NCBI GenBank assembly: GCA_006937955.1
Contig: SSNP01000007.1
Coordinates: forward strand, 1,277,676-1,341,675
Source: Pachypanchax playfairii
Taxonomy: Eukaryota > Chordata > Actinopteri > Cyprinodontiformes > Aplocheilidae
Direction: 5' to 3'
Length of the DNA: 64,000 bases
Shown here: piece after piece, positions 26,501 through 37,070 of the stretch
Position numbering within the stretch: position 1 is the stretch's first letter
How the letters are laid out: each line of letters begins with the position of its first letter
Position numbers and translations under genes: made by a program
The notes under the pieces: model-generated
Seen by the model: the letters and a program-made list of their open reading frames with translations, nothing else
Database searches by the model: none
Told to the model about the DNA's origin: nothing

Positions 26501-29500
26501 ACGCAGTACAGCTGGTGTACTACATACGCAGTACAGCTGGTGTACCTCATACACAGTACAGCTGGTGTACCTCATACACAGTACAGCTGGTGTACCACAT
26601 ACACAGTACAGCTGGTGTAACACATACGCAGTACAGCTGGTGTAACACATACGCAGTACAGCTGGTGTAACACATACGCAGTACAGCTGGTGTACTACAT
26701 ACGCAGTACAGCTGGTGTACCACATACGCAGTACAGCTGGTGTAACACATACACAGTACAGCTGGTGTACCACATACACAGTACAGCTGGTGTACCTCAT
26801 ACACAGTACAGCTGGTGTACCTCATACACAGTACAGCTGGTGTACCTCATACACAGTACAGCTGGTGTACCTCATTCACAGTACAGCTGGTGTACCACAT
26901 ACGCAGTACAGCTGGTGTACCACATACGCAGTACAGCTGGTGTACCACATACGCAGTACAGCTGGTGTAACACATACACAGTACAGCTGGTGTACCTCAT
27001 ACACAGTACAGCTGGTGTACCACATACACAGTACAGCTGGTGTACCACATACACAGTACAGCTGGTGTACCACATACGCAGTACAGCTGGTGTACCACAT
27101 ACGCAGTACAGCTGGTGTACCACATACGCAGTACAGCTGGTGTACCTCATACACAGTACAGCTGGTGTACCTCATACACAGTACAGCTGGTGTACCTCAT
27201 ACACAGTACAGCTGGTGTACCACATACACAGTACAGCTGGTGTAACACATATACAGTACAGCTGGTGTACCACATACACAGTACAGCTGGTGTACCACAT
27301 ACGCAGTACAGCTGGTGTACCACATACACAGTACAGCTGGTGTACCACATACGCAGTACAGCTGGTGTAACACATACACAGTACAGCTGGTGTAACACAT
27401 ACACAGTACAGCTGGTGTACCACATACACAGTACAGCTGGTGTACCACATACACAGTACAGCTGGTGTACCACATACGCAGTACAGCTGGTGTACCACAT
27501 ACGCAGTACAGCTGGTGTAACACATACGCAGTACAGCTGGTGTACCACATACGCAGTACAGCTGGTGTACCACATTCACAGTACAGCTGGTGTACCACAT
27601 ACACAGTACAGCTGGTGTACCACATACACAGTACAGCTGGTGTACCACATACGCAGTACAGCTGGTGTACCACATACGCAGTACAGCTGGTGTAACACAT
27701 ACGCAGTACAGCTGGTGTACCACATACGCAGTACAGCTGGTGTACCACATACGCAGTACAGCTGGTGTACCTCATACGCAGTACAGCTGGTGTACCACAT
27801 ACGCAGTACAGCTGGTGTACCACATACACAGTACAGCTGGTGTACCACATACACAGTACAGCTGGTGTAACACATACGCAGTACAGCTGGTGTACCACAT
27901 ACGCAGTACAGCTGGTGTACCACATACGCAGTACAGCTGGTGTAACACATACGCAGTACAGCTGGTGTAACACATACACAGTACAGCTGTTATACCACAT
28001 ACACAGTACAGCTGGTGTACCTCATACACAGTACAGCTGGTGTACCTCATACACAGTACAGCTGGTGTACCTCATACACAGTACAGCTGGTGTACCTCAT
28101 ACACAGTACAGCTGGTGTAACACATACGCAGTACAGCTGGTGTACCACATACGCAGTACAGCTGGTGTAACACATACGCAGTACAGCTGGTGTACCACAT
28201 ACGCAGTACAGCTGGTGTACCACATACACAGTACAGCTGGTGTACCACATACACAGTACAGCTGGTGTACCACATACACAGTACAGCTGGTGTACCACAT
28301 ACACAGTACAGCTGGTGTACCACATACGCAGTACAGCTGGTGTAACACATACGCAGTACAGCTGGTGTACCACATACACAGTACAGCTGGTGTACCACAT
28401 ACACAGTACAGCTGGTGTACCTCATACACAGTACAGCTGGTGTACCTCATACACAGTACAGCTGGTGTACCACATACGCAGTACAGCTGGTGTAACACAT
28501 ACGCAGTACAGCTGGTGTAACACATACGCAGTACAGCTGGTGTACTACATACGCAGTACAGCTGGTGTAACACATACGCAGTACAGCTGGTGTACTACAT
28601 ACACAGTACAGCTGGTGTAACACATACACAGTACAGCTGGTGTACCACATACACAGTACAGCTGGTGTACCACATACACAGTACAGCTGGTGTACTACAT
28701 ACACAGTACAGCTGGTGTACCACATACACAGTACAGCTGGTGTACCACATACACAGTACAGCTGGTGTAACACATACACAGTACAGCTGGTGTACCACAT
28801 ACACAGTACAGCTGGTGTACCACATACACAGTACAGCTGGTGTACCACATACACAGTACAGCTGGTGTACCACATACACAGTACAGCTGGTGTACCACAT
28901 ACGCAGTACAGCTGGTGTACCACATACACAGTACAGCTGGTGTACCACATACACAGTACAGCTGGTGTACCACATACACAGTACAGCTGGTGTAACACAG
29001 CCGGTGTACCACATACGCAGTACAGCCGGTGTAACACATATACAGTACAGCTGGTGTACCACAGCCGGTGTACCACATACACAGTACAGCTGGTGTACCA
29101 CATACACAGTACAGCTGGTGTACCACATACACAGTACAGCTGGTGTACCACATACACAGTACAGCTGGTGTACCTCATACACAGTACAGCTGGTGTAACA
29201 CAGCCGGTGTACCACATACGCAGTACAGCCGGTGTACCACATACACAGTACAGCCGGTGTAACACATATACAGTACAGCTGGTGTACCTCATACACAGTA
29301 CAGCTGGTGTACCACATACGCAGTACAGCCGGTGTACCACATACACAGTACAGCTGGTGTACCACATACACAGTACAGCTGGTGTAACACATTCACAGTA
29401 CAGCTGGTGTACCACATACGCAGTACAGCTGGTGTACCTCATACACAGTACAGCTGGTGTACCTCATACACAGTACAGCTGGTGTACCTCATACACAGTA

Positions 29501-32500
29501 CAGCTGGTGTACCTCATACACAGTACAGCTGGTGTACCACATACACAGTACAGCTGGTGTACCACATACACAGTACAGCTGGTGTAACACATACACAGTA
29601 CAGCTGGTGTACCACATACACAGTACAGCTGGTGTACCACATACACAGTACAGCTGGTGTACCTCATACACAGTACAGCTGGTGTACCTCATACACAGTA
29701 CAGCTGGTGTACCACATACGCAGTACAGCTGTTATACCACATACACAGTACAGCTGGTGTAACACATACGCAGTACAGCTGGTGTACCACATACACAGTA
29801 CAGCTGGTGTACCACATACACAGTACAGCTGGTGTACCACATACACAGTACAGCTGGTGTACCACATACACAGTACAGCTGGTGTACCACATACACAGTA
29901 CAGCTGGTGTACCACATACACAGTACAGCTGGTGTAACACATATACAGTACAGCTGGTGTAACACATACACAGTACAGCTGGTGTAACACATACACAGTA
30001 CAGCTGGTGTACCTCATACACAGTACAGCTGGTGTACCTCATACACAGTACAGCTGGTGTACCTCATACACAGTACAGCTGGTGTACCTCATACACAGTA
30101 CAGCTGGTGTACCTCATACACAGTACAGCTGGTGTACCTCATACACAGTACAGCTGGTGTAACACATATACAGTACAGCTGGTGTAACACATACGCAGTA
30201 CAGCTGGTGTAACACATACGCAGTACAGCTGGTGTACCACATACACAGTACAGCTGGTGTACCACATACACAGTACAGCTGGTGTAACACATACACAGTA
30301 CAGCTGGTGTACCACATACACAGTACAGCTGGTGTAACACATATACAGTACAGCTGGTGTACCACATACACAGTACAGCTGGTGTAACACATACGCAGTA
30401 CAGCTGGTGTACCACATACACAGTACAGCTGGTGTAACACATACACAGTACAGCTGGTGTACCACATACACAGTACAGCTGGTGTACCACATACACAGTA
30501 CAGCTGGTGTACCACATACACAGTACAGCTGGTGTAACACATACGCAGTACAGCTGGTGTAACACATACACAGTACAGCTGGTGTAACACATACACAGTA
30601 CAGCTGGTGTACCACATACACAGTACAGCTGGTGTACCTCATACACAGTACAGCTGGTGTACCTCATACACAGTACAGCTGGTGTACCACATACACAGTA
30701 CAGCTGGTGTAACACATACACAGTACAGCTGGTGTAACACATATACAGTACAGCTGGTGTACCACATACACAGTACAGCTGGTGTACCTCATACACAGTA
30801 CAGCTGGTGTACCTCATACACAGTACAGCTGGTGTACCACATACGCAGTACAGCTGGTGTAACACATACACAGTACAGCTGGTGTACCACATACGCAGTA
30901 CAGCTGGTGTACCACATACACAGTACAGCTGGTGTACCACATACACAGTACAGCTGGTGTACCTCATACACAGTACAGCTGGTGTACCTCATACACAGTA
31001 CAGCTGGTGTAACACATACGCAGTACAGCTGGTGTACCACATACACAGTACAGCTGGTGTACCACATACACAGTACAGCTGGTGTACCACATACACAGTA
31101 CAGCTGGTGTACCTCATACACAGTACAGCTGGTGTACCACATACACAGTACAGCTGGTGTAACACATACACAGTACAGCTGGTGTACCACATACACAGTA
31201 CTGCTGGTGTACCACATACACAGTACAGCTGGTGTACCTCATACACAGTACAGCTGGTGTACCTCATACACAGTACAGCTGGTGTACCACATACACAGTA
31301 CAGCTGGTGTACCACATACACAGTACAGCTGGTGTACCACATACACAGTACAGCTGGTGTACCACATACACAGTACAGCTGGTGTACCTCATACACAGTA
31401 CAGCTGGTGTACCTCATACACAGTACAGCTGGTGTAACACATACACAGTACAGCTGGTGTAACACATATACAGTACAGCTGGTGTACCACATACACAGTA
31501 CAGCTGGTGTACCACATACACAGTACAGCTGGTGTACCACATACACAGTACAGCTGGTGTACCACATACACAGTACAGCTGGTGTACCACATACACAGTA
31601 CAGCTGGTGTAACACATATACAGTACAGCTGGTGTACCACAGCCGGTGTACCACATACACAGTACAGCTGGTGTACCACATACACAGTACAGCTGGTGTA
31701 CCACATACACAGTACAGCTGGTGTACCACATACACAGTACAGCTGGTGTACCACATACGCAGTACAGCTGGTGTACCACATACGCAGTACAGCTGGTGTA
31801 CCACATACACAGTACAGCTGGTGTAACTCATACACAGTACAGCTGGTGTACCTCATACACAGTACAGCTGGTGTACACATACACAGTACAGCTGGTGTAA
31901 CACATACACAGTACAGCTGGTGTACCACATACACAGTACAGCTGGTGTACCACATACACAGTACAGCTGGTGTAACACATACGCAGTACAGCTGGTGTAC
32001 CTCATACGCAGTACAGCTGGTGTACCACATACGCAGTACAGCTGGTGTACCACATACACAGTACAGCTGGTGTACCACATACACAGTACAGCTGGTGTAC
32101 CACATACACAGTACAGCTGGTGTACCACATACACAGTACAGCTGGTGTACCACATACACAGTACAGCTGGTGTACCTCATACACAGTACAGCTGGTGTAC
32201 CACATACACAGTACAGTTGGTGTACCACATACACAGTACAGCTGGTGTACCACATACACAGTACAGTGAGATGTTCTGTATATAGAGCACAGATAATAGG
32301 ACACCAGCAGCATCTGGGTGATCTGAAACCAGCCTTGAATTTTCAACATTTCAGAGATGTCCACACTCCAGGTCCACTGACATTCAGGAAATCATGTTTG
32401 TGTAATCAAATAAAACCAAGAGACAGCTGAAAGAGCTAGGAAAAGTTCATCCTCTGGGGGGGGCACTGTCCTGCAGTTTGATGATTTACTTAATAATATT

Positions 32501-33934
32501 AAACCTACATGTAAATTGATTGGTGGGCTTCTTCGGGACACGATGTCAGGTTATCGGATCAGCTGTAAGAAGCGCAGCGTACAGGACAGTATGAATGAAA
32601 AACACCATCTTTATACTTGTGCTGGTGGAAAACGGGATTCACTGTGTTAAAAACGTGGCAGCTCAGAGTTAATCATTTAGAAAGAATTCTTTATTTCAAA
32701 CCTGTTTCACATTAATATTCTTGTTCTCAATCTATCAAAAATGTTGCTTGCAAGTTGCAACTCAAAAAAACAGTATGAACAGGAAGTTATTCTTGCCACA
32801 AGGGAAACACCAACAACTTCTTGTCTGAAGGTGATGCAAGAAATCCGATTCATATATTTGTGACTTTGAGGCTGTGCTACTTCAGGATATCATATCCTAA
32901 TATTCTGACGTTACCTTGTTAATCTTACTTTTTCCACTAAAGATTGTCACATAATCTGATTATTTAATCCTAATAAATCAAATTTAAGATCTAAAATGCA
33001 CTTTTTTTTTGGCAATTCTGTGTCGATATTGTTCTGAAATAGGAAGGATTTATGATGGGATGAGCATGAGTTTAAGCACCAGCTGTCTGTTTTGTGTTTT
33101 TAGGCTCTGGTCCAGGATGGAGTGGATCTGACAGACACCCAACAGTCATGTGGCAAAGGGAATCTGAGAATAAAGCCCACCAGTGGGACAGCTCTCCTCT
33201 GGTACAACCACCTCTCTGATGGTCGAGGTAAGACTAGAAAACAAGTTTTTTTATTTTCTATGTAGACCTACTGTAGAGTGGACATGATGCTGCTCAGCCT
33301 TTAGACCCAAATCCAAACAGAAACAAACATTTAAATGTTTCTATTCCTAATCTGCAGCTTTTATGGTGATGACATAATGATAATTCAAAACTCGAGAGAT
33401 TTTCAAATATTTTCTGAATATTTGCAATAAAAATCCGTTTTAAAGGGGTTCAGGAATATTTGTTGAGAGAAACATTGAAACGTTACCCACGTGCTGCGAG
33501 CGTCTGCTCAGGTAAGATGGAACAGAAATGTTTCTGTGGACTGAAAAATTCATATTTATTGTGATTATATTTATTTAGATTTGTTTGGTTTTTTAAAATG
33601 GAGAGTTCCATATTCACATTTCATTCATTTATTTCCTTCATGTGTTGCATCGATCCAGCAGCTGCAGCAGTTTCACTCCATGTCTGACTGTAACTCTTCA
33701 TCTCTCCTCACCTTCACAGGTTGGATGGGGGAACTCGACGAGTATTCCCTGCGCGGTGACTGTCCGGTCAGACGAGGGGTGAAGTGGGTGGCCCACAGCT
33801 GGGTAAATGTAGACCCGGATCACCAGCAGCAGGCTCGCTACCAGAGACTAGTAGCTCAAAGGCACCAGGCTAAGTCCAGCATGGAGGAGCAGCACTACTC
33901 TGTTTCACACAGGGACCTCCACCTGGATCTATAA
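17546..33934 (+). CDS. p4htm: Transmembrane prolyl 4-hydroxylase (P4H-TM), complete, with substituted iron ligand
   Basis: Nine exons: 17546-17914, 18149-18230, 21818-22014, 22140-22230, 23041-23203, 23293-23478, 23582-23672, 33104-33227, 33720-33934. They join in phase to 505 codons; human P4HTM has 502. Family role: a type II ER membrane 2-oxoglutarate/Fe(II) dioxygenase linked to HIF-alpha hydroxylation. Seen: a short cytosolic N-terminus; a membrane segment at about 45-70 (CSRAYF...LLLYVHY); an intact EF-hand loop at 205-216 (D-L-N-Q-D-G...E); a second EF-hand region at about 242-254 that lacks its acidic residues; and the dioxygenase core. H333 and D335 of the HxD motif and the 2-oxoglutarate Lys456 are kept. 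Position 446, the distal His iron ligand (human H441), is Arg (codon CGC). Reading frame and splice sites are otherwise intact. Intron 2 carries an antisense sizzled-like gene and intron 7 the giant minisatellite. It may be a teleost paralogue (p4htma or p4htmb); I cannot tell which. Confidence 0.95.
18665..20222 (-). CDS. szl: Secreted Frizzled-related protein, sizzled-like, complete, nested in p4htm intron 2
   Basis: Four exons on the minus strand: 20222-19693, 19415-19240, 19165-19079, 18984-18665. They join in phase to 370 codons ending TAA. Residues 1-22 look like a signal peptide (LLCLFLLAG core). A linker of about 90 residues follows, rich in charged residues, Gly and Ser. The Frizzled cysteine-rich domain starts at Cys111 (CMPIPPGMALC, MRMPNLLGH, CHPDARIFLCSLFAPICLD, then FISPCRSLC and YPWPE). 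A cysteine-containing connector and a netrin-like domain ending in WQRRDKN...RKWKSHRC follow. The FIxPCRS motif and the WQ-K/R-K/R-D...W-x-x-H-x-C ending match sizzled better than SFRP1/2/5; crescent or tlc remains possible. Sizzled binds and inhibits Tolloid/BMP1 proteinases that cleave Chordin, so it shapes the BMP gradient (family knowledge). The long pre-CRD linker is unusual. The gene lies wholly inside p4htm intron 2, on the opposite strand. Confidence 0.88.
20323..20330 (-). promoter_or_regulatory. TATA box of the sizzled-like gene
   Basis: The minus strand reads TATAAATA about 100 bp before the start codon at 20222, preceded by a CCGCCC stretch. The position suits a transcription start near 20290-20300. 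Because it lies in p4htm intron 2, the nested gene appears to have its own promoter. Confidence 0.65.
20331..21817. other. Remainder of p4htm intron 2 upstream of the sizzled-like gene
   Basis: Non-coding. It should contain the regulatory DNA of the nested gene in addition to the TATA box. I recognise no repeat family, and no further exon is needed to keep the p4htm frame between 18230 and 21818. Confidence 0.55.
23989..32266. repeat. Giant 25-bp minisatellite, about 330 tandem copies, in p4htm intron 7
   Basis: The unit is ACCACATACACAGTACAGCT followed by GGTGT (25 bp). The array runs about 8.28 kb without any interrupting unique DNA, and sequence outside both ends is unrelated. Units differ at a few fixed sites: CCACAT, CCTCAT, AACACAT or CTACAT at the front; ACACAG, ACGCAG or ATACAG in the middle; GCTGG, occasionally GCCGG, at the end. 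Six short units of about 14 bp (ending CACAGCCGGT) occur near 24414, 25503, 28992, 29056, 29195 and 31634. Each full unit contains the E-box CAGCTG and a 5-bp inverted repeat (GTACA-GCTGG-TGTAC). As 25 is not a multiple of 3, both strands show long repetitive open frames (up to 580 codons). These are by-products of the repeat and should not be annotated as genes. The array occupies most of the 9.4-kb intron between p4htm exons 7 and 8. Confidence 0.99.
32267..33103. other. Distal part of p4htm intron 7
   Basis: Unique AT-rich sequence between the minisatellite and the acceptor at 33103/33104. No exon or known repeat was recognised. Confidence 0.6.
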
Positions 33935-36360
33935 CCAGGACTCTGACTGGCGTGACAGCACAACCCCACATTTAAAGATGGAGGCTTTTTTTGAGTTAGG
34001 GTCTGGCTCATAGTCTCACAATATCAGGACAAGTCTGTGCAGAAGTCTTGAACCGCTCTCATTTCTCTATATGTTGTTGCCAAGAAGTCAAACTTTATTT
34101 GAAGAAGCTTCTTGTTGTTCATTAGCTTTATATTTATCACTCACTGCTGGTCCAGGATTAATGTCTGACTCATTTTAAATAGACTCTTTAGGTGTTTTGC
34201 TATTAGCATCTAGTGATAAAGACACAACTTGTTCCTTTTTCTTTGGCTGCATCAACAAAACATGAGAAAAATAACAAGTATAAAACAGGAATCTGTCTCA
34301 ATGAAGGGAAATAAGATCAACTTAAAGAGGATTCATCTCTTATCTCATTCCTCCTGTTGGTTATGATACAGTTTTATCATATGCTTGTTTAATTTGTTTA
34401 AAATGTTTAAGGACACATCACACTAGATGTAAATATAGAACAAGTTTTGAATTGACAGACCTGTGGGAATAATTTTAGACCATTAAATTAGGCCTGTTTT
34501 TCTGCTTAAGGGAAATAATTTGACTTTATTTTTAAGTTCTAGAAACACTTGAGATTATGAGCCTTTTGAAACTTGAACAGCACACGGGTCAGTGCTTTAA
34601 CAGCAAAATACAAAGACTTGCCTGAAAATGAGCAAAAATACAACCAATGCTGAATGAAAGTCTTTAAAAGATGCTCAAAACCTGAAACAAATTATGTTTA
34701 CAATGATCTAAAAATGACTGAACAGTCATCAGATATAAAGAAATGAAGAGAGGCTCCAGACTTCTGTGTGGTTCTGCAGCTGAAATGAAAATTGCACAAA
34801 GTAACATTACACATCCTTTAATAGGAGAATTCTAATTTATCAGATTTAAAGTGGCTGATGTACATTTATTAAGTCATAAAACATATACACAGATTTGATA
34901 ATGAGAAACTGAGAGACTGCACCTTCTAAAGATGGAGAATACTTTAAACGAGAGATGTGAAAGATGCAGCGATAACGACAACAAGATGGTGTTTAACTGC
35001 TTTCTGTTTGGGTTTAGGCATCAGGTCAGTTCATTGTTACTGTCAAGCAGTTAAAGCCTGTTTTTACAAGCCATGTCACCACAGTCACGTGAATGTGTTT
35101 CCAAAGGAAATTATTTAGTGAGTCAGTCACTTCTGTTTCTTGTTATTAGTTGTTTTGAAGTGTTATATAATTACATCTTGTATGCTTACCAAAAAAAAAA
35201 AAAGCTCAAGTCCAGGTGGAATTCAAAATTAAGTTATTGATACACAAACTTTGCTTTTCCTCAAATGTATTTATTGTCTGAGACTATTTATTTATTTATT
35301 TATTGCCACTTTTTGATGATTTCATTTCAAACTATGTTTATTTATAAATGCTAGATGTTGCACTCAGTCTGTACCTGCGTTACTGTATTTGTTGTGTGTG
35401 AAGAAACGTACTGAATGAAACACTTTTTTTTTTTCTTAGTGGTGTTGTCATGGTTTTTCTTGGCTGTTGTTGACACACTCAGGCCACTAGATGGCGACAA
35501 ACATCAAGCGCCACCAAGACATTTAAAAATGTTCCAGCCACTGGAAAACCCTCACAATTTCACACTTCTGGTAAAAGCTCCATCACAAAACGCACTGGCA
35601 GGACGTCATATAATGATTCAAGTGTTATGCAATAACTTGTTCCTAATATGATGACATCTTGATGAGCACTTATTGTGTTAATGTAAAGCATTTACAACAT
35701 GTCAGGTGTATTATTGTTAATCTGAACACCTATTTAAGCACACCTGTTACAAATGTCAATCTTAACTGACTTTGTAGTTAAACTAAACCAGTCCTAAAAG
35801 ATAACATTAGGGTCAGAAAACTAATTAATCTGCCCACCCCAGAGGAGGAAAACATATTTTCTCCTGTACGATGGAAATAATATTCTCAGTTTTAAAATCC
35901 TCCTACTAGTTACTTTTAAGAAGGAAAATGAGCACAAATTGGTAATAAAACTCAGATTACAGCAGCAGCTTCCAGGACTAGTTCCTGTCTCATTAACCTT
36001 CCATGTGATCTCATTTCAACTGTGGTTAAACTAATAAAACATTCAATGTAACTGCAGCACAACTTTCACGAGCTTGTAGAGTTTTTAATCAGTGTTTCAT
36101 GATTTAAAAAAAAAAAAACTCAACTTGTCTTTTCCTTCAGCTGAGTGTGACTCCAGCCTTATTACTAACAGGCACATCTCATCTGGATGTTGTTTGATAC
36201 ACATTATTTATGACTAATATGAGGATTTAAGACGGAAGCAGAACTGTGTTTAACATCCTGTTTCCACTGAAGCACATTCCGTTACAGATAAAGAAACAGC
36301 AGACGCCGGTTTGGCCTTCTGATTTTTTCCCTTCTGATTTCAGGTCAAGGACATAATAAA
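33935..36360. other. p4htm 3' UTR and intergenic gap to slc6a8
   Basis: No coding exon was found. Candidate poly(A) signals on the plus strand are ATTAAA at 34482, AATAAA at 35944 and AATAAA at 36033; sequence alone does not decide which is used. A short TTTA tandem run lies at about 35285-35304. The 78-codon frame at 35415-35651 resembles nothing known. Confidence 0.5.
34482..34487 (+). terminator. Candidate poly(A) signal ATTAAA for p4htm
   Basis: First consensus-like poly(A) hexamer found after the p4htm stop codon, about 550 nt downstream. AATAAA hexamers at 35944 and 36033 are alternatives. Confidence 0.3.
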
Positions 36361-36389
36361 ACCATCCTTGTGACTTCTCCCGCTGACCG

Positions 36390-36550
36390 AGCGGTGCTGA
36401 TGATGATGATGCTGTGCGCACCGCACTGGGCCGCTCTCAGCCAATCACAGCGGCCCGTCGGCGGGAGGAGGCGGGGGGAGCGTCCGTCACAGCGATCGAG
36501 CCTTTGAGCAGAGCGGATCGCACACTCTTCGGCTGTCGAACAGCGGCATC
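36390..36550 (+). promoter_or_regulatory. GC-rich CCAAT promoter region of slc6a8
   Basis: A CpG-rich block in AT-rich flanks, with a CCAAT box at 36441-36445 (CAGCCAATCACAG) and a GC box around 36467-36480 (GAGGAGGCGGGG). It lies about 600 bp before the slc6a8 ATG, which would imply a 5' UTR of roughly 500 nt if transcription begins here without splicing. No TATA box is seen. Confidence 0.55.
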
Positions 36551-37070
36551 TCACAAAAAGGATCGCGGATTTCTACCCGAGCCTTCTGAATCCAACGAGC
36601 AAGGGAACACGTCTTTATTCTGAAGTGTAGGAACATTTTTATTTAAGGGTTCTCCATGAGATTCTTCAGGCTTACCTTCAAGTGCTTCGTCGACTGCTTT
36701 TGAATCTCCTCCGTCCAACGGCTGAACTGACCGCGGCGTTTTCTTTTTTTTTTTTTTTAGACATTTTTTATCTCTTGGCAGAGCTTGAGGGTTCCAGCCT
36801 GTGATATTCACTAAAAAAAACTGCTCTTTTTATTTATTTTTTATTTTTTTCATTTCAGAAAGGAAAAAAAAATCAAGAAAAACTCAGAGAATCATAAAAA
36901 ACAATGGGATTGGTGTAGCCTGTATTGTGACTGCATCTCTCTGTCTGCCTCTCTGAGTCTGCCTCCTTCAGCCCGGCATTCCCAAAACTTCAGCCTCCCC
37001 CTGCCGAGACTAAAACAAACCCACCAGCTTATTCCAAATATAATAACTGCTATTTTTTGTGACCAACATT

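Noticed and set aside
24808..26550. Long open frames (up to 580 codons) on both strands as protein genes
   Set aside because: They arise from a 25-bp period with no stop in the 75-nt cycle; they are purely repetitive and lie within p4htm intron 7.
23989..32266. CRISPR-like direct-repeat array
   Set aside because: Units are contiguous, without unique spacers, and the setting is a vertebrate intron.
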